Program-made: the position numbers and the translations under genes
The notes under the pieces: model-generated
The model's input: the letters and a program-made list of their open reading frames with translations, nothing else
Databases searched by the model: none
Told to the model about the DNA's origin: nothing
NCBI GenBank assembly: GCA_905221615.1
Contig: CAJNDT010006137.1
Location: 219,405-283,404, forward strand
Direction of reading: 5' to 3'
DNA length: 64,000 nt
Origin: Symbiodinium sp. CCMP2592
Taxonomy: Eukaryota > Sar > Dinophyceae > Suessiales > Symbiodiniaceae
Shown: positions 59,801 through 64,000 of the stretch, in pieces
How the letters are laid out: the number at the start of each line of letters is the position of its first letter
How positions within the stretch are numbered: the stretch's first letter is position 1

Positions 59801-62420
59801 AATTTGGTAGTAATAGTAGTTATAATTATACACCATTCCTCCATTCCCTACTAACCAACGGTAAGTTTCGAAGCGGACTCCGAGCCCTCCTCGGAATCCG
59901 AGGGCGCCCAGGACTGCAAGCGAGGCTTCGCGGCCTCTGCCGCCAGCTCCCGCCAGGTCTCCACAAACTGACGCGTCAGCTGCTCTGCCAGCGACTCCTC
60001 CGACCCACTGCCCTCCCCCTCTCCATCTGCCTCGAGCTGCTGCTGCGAGCCATCGGCACTTTGCCCCTCCTGGTCCTCCTGGATGCTCTGCAAGTTCTCG
60101 ACTTCGCCATCTTTCGCGGCGTCCTGTCGCGCAAACGCTGCTTTCCAGACAGGCTCGCAAAAGAAGCCCTTCCTGTCTGGTGCAGAGACCCACCCCCAAT
60201 TTTCCGCAGCAGAATGCCATCCCCGAGCAGGTCTCCGATGGAATTTCTAGCAATCGGAGCAGCAACACTCTGAACTCTAGCCTTTCAACAAATAAGGAAC
60301 ACCAGCGTTGAGGCTTCAGCTTCGAGGCAAGTAATTACGCATGTCCAGTATGTGTAGATATTAGATCTACGCATATATATATATATATATACAAATACAT
60401 TTTCTGTGTATATACATATGTACACATAGACATTCGCTCTTCTGTTGATGTCGTTTATGCAAATACACAATGCAAGGCTTCAATTAGAGTCAACAGGCTT
60501 CGTGAAGCCTAGAGTGTATCCAAAACCCTCAAACCCTAATGCTCTAAATCACAAACCCCGATATGCCGCATTCTACTGCCCTAAAGCCTAAACCCCAAAC
60601 TTCAAACTAAGCCCTAAAACCCTCAAACCCAAGCCCCAAAACCCAAACCTTGAAACCCTGAACCCCAGAACCGTAAACCCCTAAATCCAGGATCGAAAGG
60701 CCTCCTCACCGGAGTCGGTATCTGAGATGGACCTTGCGCTGACCTCTGCAGCTGCAGCTTCCTGGGCTCTTGCAACTTACGGTTTCGATTCTCGGGTTTC
60801 GGGTTTAGGGTTTAGGGTTTAGGGGTCTTAGGCTTTAGGCTTTAGGGTTTAGGGTTTAAGGTCTAGGGTTTAGGGTTTAGGGTTTTAGGCTGTAGGGTTT
60901 GGGGTTTGATGGGGCTTTTGAAAGGGGCTTCAAAGGGTTTCACTCGGGTATCATAGAGGGCTCATAGGGTATTTACAGTGTGTGGGTTAAGCAAACCCAT
61001 GCAAGGTTCCATGAAAGTTGACTTACTTAAGTTACCAGAGTTACGAAAGCACGGTAGTTGCTGTAATATAGACGCCTAGATCGTTACCCATACTATTGTA
61101 GTTATAGTAGAAAAACCCACAACCCTATTCTAATTATCAAGGCCCCTATAGTAGACCTCTACTATGGCAACTCAAACGACATGCCTTACCAAGAGCCCAG
61201 AAACTCCGATCTCCCTCAAGCAAGGAACATTCCTTAAATTATATTACGGAGACTATTCTGACTTCGGGTAGTTCCTTGATGAAGGGATGATATTGCAGTC
61301 CCCTAAACCATAAACCCTGTAGATCCCCTTGAAAAAACCCTGAAAGGAACTTTTGGTAGATCCGTTTAAAGGAAGCCTATGTAGATCCTTTGAAAGAAAC
61401 GCTCGGAGTCTCTGGGAGCCCAGAATCTGATGGCTCGGCATCAGAGCCGTCTCCGGACTCTTCTGCCGTGCTGGCACTGGAAAGGAAGGACCACAGGAAG
61501 GGGCTGCTGTTTGATTGCCTGGGTTCCCCGGTAGCCCCTTGCTGTACTAGTTCGTTTTGAACAAGGGAACACAAAAAGAGAAAGTGCAAAAAGGCACTAC
61601 TCAGGAACCTAGTTGCGAATCCCCGTCGCTTTCAGAAGCTTTCACCGCCTTCTGAAAAGTCTCCACAGCTTGCAGGACGTTCAGCAGAACCGTGTCGACC
61701 AGCTCGGGCTGCTCAGACAACAGCGTCGGAAGATCGATGTCCTGAATACCCATCAAGAGCTGTCTGCGAAGTGGCTCGGGAGGCCAGGTATGCTTGCCTA
61801 TACTGAACTTAGAACCCTAGCAAAAATTATTGTTTTAGCTGTTTCTTAGGGGTTTTAATAACAAACAATAAAAAATCATTTCTAAGTACCCCTAAGTTGC
61901 TGTCTTCGGGCACCTGCCCCCGAACTAAAGAGGAGCGCCACTCACTCAGACCGTCAACCGCGGCCTCCACATCCGCCGGTTTGTCGCAGCTTCGCGCCAA
62001 AGCTGCCCTAAATGCAGCTAACCTAGGTTGGCCCTTTAAAGCCTCTGAAAAATATTCTAGGGTCCTTGTAAGCCCGATAAGGGAAAATACAAACTGTCCC
62101 AAAGGCCTACCTAGTAACTCTGCTGGCATCTGCAAGAGAGCATCCGTCACGCTGAGCTCCTGGCAGTCTTCTGTCGCGTGGCGGGAAGCGCGCTGCCAGC
62201 CGCAGCCGCGCCTCCTACAAGCCAGGGAGCCCCAAACCGCGGCCGCAGCAGAAATCGCTTCCCTCCCGTCGAACTCACCAGCACGCAGCTGACAAAGAGG
62301 GGTTTTATACGAGCCCACAAGGGGGCTGGGGCTTCTATACAACCTCTCTTTGGGAGCCCTGAGCCCCGATGGTAACCGCGACGTGCCCAGGAGATGCGGC
62401 TCAAGCCTTGCCACTTCCAT
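56404..62420 (-). CDS. ViaA/CoxE-like VWA (MIDAS) domain protein, 12-exon gene
   Basis: Exons (5' to 3'): 62420-62358, 62288-62119, 62022-61901, 61797-61609, 61546-61428, 60761-about 60692, about 60270-59870, 59745-59617, 59422-59282, 57646-57533, 57074-56946, 56842-56404. Codon phase closes exactly at nine junctions; exon 6/7 is unresolved. The C-terminal third matches the bacterial ViaA type: LPELKSLVKRMGRRSG, LLPSELSLLAY, RGPLICCVDTSRSM (metal-site D-x-S-x-S), FLSRSFGGGTDL and LLVTDGEV. The N-terminal half is acidic, Ser/Glu-rich and unrecognised. ViaA works with the MoxR AAA+ ATPase RavA, so a chaperone-like role in the cell is inferred. The protein is about 650 residues and soluble. Oddity: Arg replaces Gly in DTSGS. 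The C-terminus after VCDEDRRVS may continue in an unseen exon. Confidence 0.85.
56843..56945 (-). mobile_element. Intron 11: introner, family J (103 bp), GA-AG
   Basis: Coding strand GAGA + CTTTGTCATAGTCGGG… …CAACCATGAACTAG + GAGA. A 153-bp relative lies at 25742-25894. Splicing gives …DTSRSMAGR|REAIAKAAV… in frame, as expected for ViaA-type proteins. Confidence 0.92.
56946..57074 (-). CDS. VWA gene exon 11 (129 bp), metal-site exon
   Basis: Reads LSYERSAWVEEEAETLKWRE then ERGPLICCVDTSRSMAG. The Asp-x-Ser-x-Ser triad of the metal-ion-dependent adhesion site is present; the usual Gly between the serines is Arg. Confidence 0.93.
57075..57532 (-). mobile_element. Intron 10: H-family introner with nested G MITE and tandem copies (458 bp), GC-AG
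   Basis: Coding-strand borders GCTC + CTGGGTTCTTG… …AAGAGCCCAG + GCTC. Inside, a family-G MITE (57131-57241) interrupts the first H copy, and about 57275-57530 holds three tandem partial H copies (each ending CTTGACAAGAACCCAGGAGC or similar). Removal joins …EAAL|LSYERSAW… in frame. Confidence 0.88.
57131..57241. mobile_element. Family-G MITE nested in the intron-10 introner (111 bp)
   Basis: ATGGGTGGTTGTCAAAATTC faces …TAATTTTGACAACTATCCAT. ATAT borders both ends. The H element resumes on each side (…AGGGATCTAT before, TTAATGGTATCTCAACC after). Confidence 0.88.
57533..57646 (-). CDS. VWA gene exon 10 (114 bp)
   Basis: Reads LLLPSELSLLAYANAQPPRQ then ARALFRLRRAEAA. LLPSEL is a hallmark preceding the VWA domain in this family. 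Confidence 0.9.
57938..58770. repeat. CCGTCCGTACGGGCAG dispersed array (15 copies) inside intron 9
   Basis: The motif, whose centre CCGTACGG is a perfect palindrome, occurs 14 times between 57938 and 58545 and once more at 58747. Spacing is irregular (14-90 bp). Between copies are repeated spacers: CAGTGGGGTCC, GCCGCCCGAACCGG and CACTAAGAAGGCAAAGATA (three times). Two copies read CGGACAG instead of CGGGCAG. It is not a CRISPR array (irregular spacing, repeated spacers). Confidence 0.92.
58938..59025. repeat. Cluster of three palindromes in intron 9
   Basis: A stem GCATCCGTT/AACGGATGC with 5-base loop (58938-58960); a perfect 14-bp palindrome AGCGCACGTGCGCT (58969-58982); and an 11-bp inverted repeat CTGGTGATGCC/GGCATCACCAG (58981-58991, 59015-59025). 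Confidence 0.85.
59282..59422 (-). CDS. VWA gene exon 9 (141 bp)
   Basis: Reads MGRRSGLNASLRFDRAQRAK… and ends TSGITRSDGSL; corresponds to the ViaA segment 'GR…GLxRSDDxxRLLPxEL'. Confidence 0.9.
59423..59616 (-). mobile_element. Intron 8: introner, family H (194 bp), GA-AG
   Basis: CTGGGCTCTTGCTAAGGGAT ends are inverted at both sides (59423-59612); CATC is duplicated (59419-59422, 59613-59616), GATG on the coding strand. Splicing yields …LVKRM|GRRSGLN… in frame. The core holds a GGTTTCCTATTATGGTAACT block repeated in tandem. Confidence 0.92.
59617..59745 (-). CDS. VWA gene exon 8 (129 bp)
   Basis: Reads ESFAACTGTEPGTVSEPVGW then LLVLRKMLGRLPELKSLVK. The last part matches the conserved segment before the VWA domain in ViaA (LPELKRLAEQLGRS-like). 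Confidence 0.9.
59746..59869 (-). mobile_element. Intron 7: introner, family L (124 bp), GA-AG
   Basis: A 120-bp element at 59746-59865 with inverted ends CTTACCGTTAGTAGGGAATG and its complement; TTTC is duplicated (59742-59745 and 59866-59869), i.e. GAAA on the coding strand. The donor GA comes from the duplication and the acceptor AG from the element. Splicing gives …SESAS|KESFAAC… in frame. Confidence 0.9.
59870..60273 (-). CDS. VWA gene exon 7 (about 400 bp)
   Basis: Reads GDLLGDGILLRKIGGGSAPD and KGFFCEPVWKAAFARQDAA, then a strongly acidic Ser/Glu/Gln segment and a helix (LTRQFVETWRELAAEAAKPR). The 5' edge is approximate. The overlapping frame on the same strand (59753-60268) is less protein-like and runs into the intron. 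Confidence 0.75.
60274..60691 (-). other. Intron 6 (about 420 bp), borders unresolved
   Basis: Contains CCCTAAA-like units (60540-60680) and a TA microsatellite (60370-60392). No introner ends or target duplication could be identified. Confidence 0.45.
60692..60761 (-). CDS. VWA gene exon 6 (about 70 bp)
   Basis: Reads EAAAAEVSARSISDTDSGEE, acidic. The 3' boundary is uncertain: possible donors are GAGG after …DTDSG or GATC near 60694. Confidence 0.65.
60762..61427 (-). mobile_element. Intron 5: H-family introner with nested M and D MITEs (666 bp), GA-AG
   Basis: The outer ends are H-type (minus strand CTGGGCTC…, …GCAAGAGCCCAG). A family-M element (61199-61419) sits in the H 5' end with GGCTC duplicated on both sides; a family-D element (about 61058-61155) lies further in, and TTTAGGG units fill 60797-60905. 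Removing the whole block joins …DAEPS to EAAAAEVS… in frame. Confidence 0.8.
61428..61546 (-). CDS. VWA gene exon 5 (119 bp)
   Basis: Reads QQGATGEPRQSNSSPFLWSF and a Ser/Glu/Asp-rich end (TAEESGDGSDAEPS); likely a disordered linker. Confidence 0.8.
61547..61608 (-). other. Intron 4 (62 bp), GT-AG
   Basis: Shortest intron of the gene. Minus strand GTTCCTGAGTAG… …AACGAACTAG. CTAG is present at both borders, so the exact cut cannot be fixed within 4 bp, but GT-AG keeps the frame (…DSQL|VQQGA…). Confidence 0.8.
61609..61797 (-). CDS. VWA gene exon 4 (189 bp)
   Basis: Reads PPEPLRRQLLMGIQDIDLPT then a leucine-rich helix (ELVDTVLLNVLQAVETFQKA). Corresponds in position to the helical N-terminal region of ViaA-type proteins, though sequence similarity there is weak. 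Confidence 0.85.
61798..61900 (-). mobile_element. Intron 3: introner (103 bp), GC-AG
   Basis: Minus strand GCAA + CTTAGGGGTACTTAGA… …TCTAAGTTCAGTATAG + GCAA. The ends form an imperfect inverted repeat (ACTTAGA/TCTAAGT). The duplication GCAA provides the GC donor. Confidence 0.85.
61901..62022 (-). CDS. VWA gene exon 3 (122 bp)
   Basis: Reads LAAFRAALARSCDKPADVEA and DGLSEWRSSLVRGQVPED; helical, charged. The reading phase fits both neighbours exactly. Confidence 0.8.
62023..62118 (-). mobile_element. Intron 2: introner, family I (96 bp), GT-AG
   Basis: On the minus strand GTTA + CTAGGTAGGCCTTTGG… …AAAGGGCCAACCTAG + GTTA. The 4-bp duplication GTTA provides the GT donor and the element end provides AG. 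A truncated relative lies at about 15143-15205. Confidence 0.85.
62119..62288 (-). CDS. VWA gene exon 2
   Basis: Codes for an Ala/Arg-rich stretch then LSVTDALLQMPA; ends in the middle of a Glu codon completed by exon 3. Confidence 0.65.
62289..62357 (-). mobile_element. Intron 1: small hairpin introner (69 bp)
   Basis: The minus strand reads GCTCCCAAAGAG… to …CTCTTTGTCAG. The arms CAAAGAGAGGTTGTATAGAA and …TATAAAACCCCTCTTTG form an almost complete hairpin. GC donor, AG acceptor. Its length is a multiple of three and it has no stop, so retention would also keep the frame. Confidence 0.55.
62358..62420 (-). CDS. VWA gene exon 1 (21 codons)
   Basis: Starts at ATG 62418-62420 (MEVARLEPHLLGTSRLPSGL). 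It is the first ATG in the open frame, but no experimental or trans-splice site evidence is visible, so the start may lie further upstream. Confidence 0.5.
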
Positions 62421-62622
62421 GCTTCCTACTACACTACAGAAGGAAGGGTTTGGGTTTAGGGTTTAGGGATTATACAGCAGGAAGCTGCGTTCTGTTAGGC
62501 AACTATGGGCTAGTAAAGGGGGCGACTGTCCGGATTCTATAGAAGGAAGGAGGCTGCATTCTACTTGGCTACTGCAAGGGGGTACTACAAGGTAGTATAA
62601 GTTACAGTCTACTACCGTATAG
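62421..62622. other. Region upstream of VWA exon 1
   Basis: Short TTTAGGG piece (62451-62467), then a partially repeated GGAAG-CTGC-TTCT block (62481 and 62546) and small inverted repeats (GTAGTATAAG/…). Possibly MITE-derived; a shared promoter region with the plus-strand frame downstream cannot be demonstrated. Confidence 0.4.
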
Positions 62623-63117
62623 TACTCCTTACAGGGTTCGACAAGGGGTTTAGCCACGGTTGCAACTGACGAAGACGCATCATTACGCATAAATGCAATC
62701 CAATTTGTCGGAGATTCTATCGCGGATCTGCGCATCGCAAATACTCGCATATCAGACCGAGAAGCTGCGATTTTCAAGAGGTCCCTTTATCAGCGGCTTT
62801 GTGTAAGCTACCAGGTAGGGAGGACAGCTGGACATGCTGGAATCTTGGTTACAGCAGCATCCGGCAGCCATGTAGAATCTCCTGCAAAGTCCAGCTTCAG
62901 CTTCGGAGACTCTGTCCGCTCGGCGGCACTCACTTTTTGTCAGGATGGTGCGTCAGGCTCTCTGTCCACTATGGATCTACGGCGACAGGCTTCGCACTGT
63001 CGCACTTATCGCTTCAAAAGACACCCCGGCAGCCTACGAGCACAAGAAGCCAACAATATGCATCTCAAAATCAATATAGACATATATATATATATATATA
63101 ATTATATGTATACATAG
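62623..63117 (+). CDS. Plus-strand open frame, probable internal exon of an unrecognised protein
   Basis: Open for 164 codons from just after a stop at 62620 to a stop at 63115-63117. No ATG near the 5' edge; a TTACAG|GG acceptor-like site lies at 62629-62636. The first part is convincingly protein-like (ATDEDASLRINAIQFVGDSI, ADLRIANTRISDREAAIFKR), then Ser/Ala-rich, and the end runs into the TA microsatellite, so the true exon probably stops before about 63060. The direction is divergent from the VWA gene. No family recognised. Confidence 0.5.
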   Translation, partial: YSLQGSTRGLATVATDEDASLRINAIQFVGDSIADLRIANTRISDREAAIFKRSLYQRLCVSYQVGRTAGHAGILVTAASGSHVESPAKSSFSFGDSVRSAALTFCQDGASGSLSTMDLRRQASHCRTYRFKRHPGSLRAQEANNMHLKINIDIYIYIYNYMYT

Positions 63118-63235
63118 ATAGATAGATAGATTGATATATTAGCATATACATATATACATATAAACCTACATACATAGATAAATACATACATACATCCATA
63201 CAGTGTATATATATATATATATATACACAGATCAC
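63078..63235. repeat. TA/TACA/GATA microsatellite cluster
   Basis: ATAT runs at 63078-63100 and 63203-63223, GATA at 63117-63133, and CATACATA-type units between. Confidence 0.92.
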
Positions 63236-64000
63236 AGATATATAGCCGCAGCTTTGCTCCTGCGACCTCGCGAAAAGGCGTGAAGTCGGCTGGACCTGTG
63301 CTTGGTGTCGCTGCAGCATGCCTGAAAGCACATTAACACGACGGCCGAATTGCTTCAGGAGCTTGTGTCCCAGAGGCATCGTTCAACGATTGCTGAGCGG
63401 CATCGGCGTTTCCTGCTGGACAAGTCGCCCCTCAAAACTCACACACACACACACAGACACACATGAGTCCTAAATCCCAAACTAGAGTCCTTCTGCGGCA
63501 GTCCAGGAACCACCAAGAAGACGAAGGAGCTGCCACCCAGAAGGAGCAGTCCTCAGCAACACTGCAGCTGACGCCAGCAGCCACCAGCATGCTGAGATTC
63601 TGGGTCGATGAACCCTTTACGGTGACCTCCTAGTGCCAGTACTTATATCCGTATTGCCACAAGTGATACTATTGCTAATGACTATCACTATGACTATGAC
63701 GATGGCTGTTGTTTCCAGACGTATTCTTATTACTGCCACAGAGCAGGTTGCTGCGGGGTCTTGGTTTTTGCAAACCCACCTTTCAGCATAGCTACCAAAA
63801 ACCCTAAACCCTCAAACCCTCAAACCTCAAATCCCAAACCCTCAAACCCGAAACCCTTGACCCCACATTAAAAACAACCTCGACCGCTTCCAAGTTACAC
63901 GCAGCGCTGCAACACCAACAAGTGCTCTAAATCCTGAACCCTAAACCCTTAACCCTGAACCCTAAACCCTGAACCCCAAAACCCTGAACCCAAAACCCTG
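63236..64000. other. Right edge: weak frames and CCCTAAA array
   Basis: About 63330-63450 on the plus strand reads as a plausible helical fragment (AELLQELVSQRHRSTIAERH) before a CA microsatellite (63436-63462); minus 63240-63379 is open too. 63795-64000 is a degenerate CCCTAAA/CCCTGAA array that continues past the window end. Confidence 0.4.

Noticed and set aside
59753-60268. 171-codon minus frame overlapping VWA exon 7
   Set aside because: It reads through the family-L introner into tyrosine-rich AT sequence; the alternative frame joins exon 8 precisely and was preferred.
61897-62292. 131-codon plus-strand frame opposite VWA exons 2-3
   Set aside because: The minus-strand reading gives exact splice phase with neighbouring exons and typical helical composition; the plus frame crosses the introner without sign of function.

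Overview
This window looks like nuclear DNA of a dinoflagellate, most likely a Suessiales/Symbiodiniaceae-type genome. The evidence is: short TTTAGGG/CCCTAAA (plant/alveolate-type telomere) runs scattered in both orientations over all 64 kb; a very large Ty1/copia-type element of a style common in these genomes; and one reconstructable multi-exon gene whose introns use GA-AG, GC-AG and GT-AG borders with a G after the acceptor, a known dinoflagellate peculiarity. No rRNA, tRNA, CRISPR array or bacterial-type operon was seen.

Layout. (1) 1036-13289 is a structurally complete LTR retrotransposon: two identical 153-bp LTRs, a 5-bp target duplication (TTTAG) inside a telomere-like array, a candidate primer site, a polypurine tract and one uninterrupted 3812-codon frame. 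The frame encodes Gag with CCCH and CCHC zinc motifs, aspartic protease, integrase, a predicted 2-oxoglutarate/Fe(II)-oxygenase-like domain, copia-type reverse transcriptase, RNase H and a tail of about 980 residues with hydrophobic segments. (2) 13.3-56.4 kb is gene-poor mosaic DNA: degenerate telomere-like arrays, roughly 80-200 bp terminal-inverted-repeat elements (MITEs) of at least ten families, microsatellites, local tandem repeats, segmental duplications and a few coding-like islands. (3) 56.4-62.4 kb carries a minus-strand gene for a ViaA/CoxE-like von Willebrand factor A (VWA) protein, reconstructed here into 12 exons. (4) 62.4-64 kb holds a plus-strand coding-like exon, microsatellites and more telomere-like sequence.

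How the parts fit together. Many introns of the VWA gene are the same kind of short inverted-repeat element found elsewhere in the window. In the clear cases a 4-bp target duplication beginning with G supplies the donor (GA, GC or GT) and the element end supplies the AG acceptor; removing the element plus one duplication copy restores the reading frame exactly. These are introner elements. Several have later been hit by other MITE families, tandemly amplified, or filled with telomere-like repeats and a CCGTCCGTACGGGC array, so introns of 62 bp to 1.6 kb sit in one gene. The retrotransposon and the introners appear to be the two main forces shaping this locus.

Limits: everything was read by eye. 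The exon model is supported by exact codon arithmetic at nine of its eleven junctions; the other two (exon 6/7 and exon 1/2) are weaker. Most coding-like islands outside the two main genes are low confidence.
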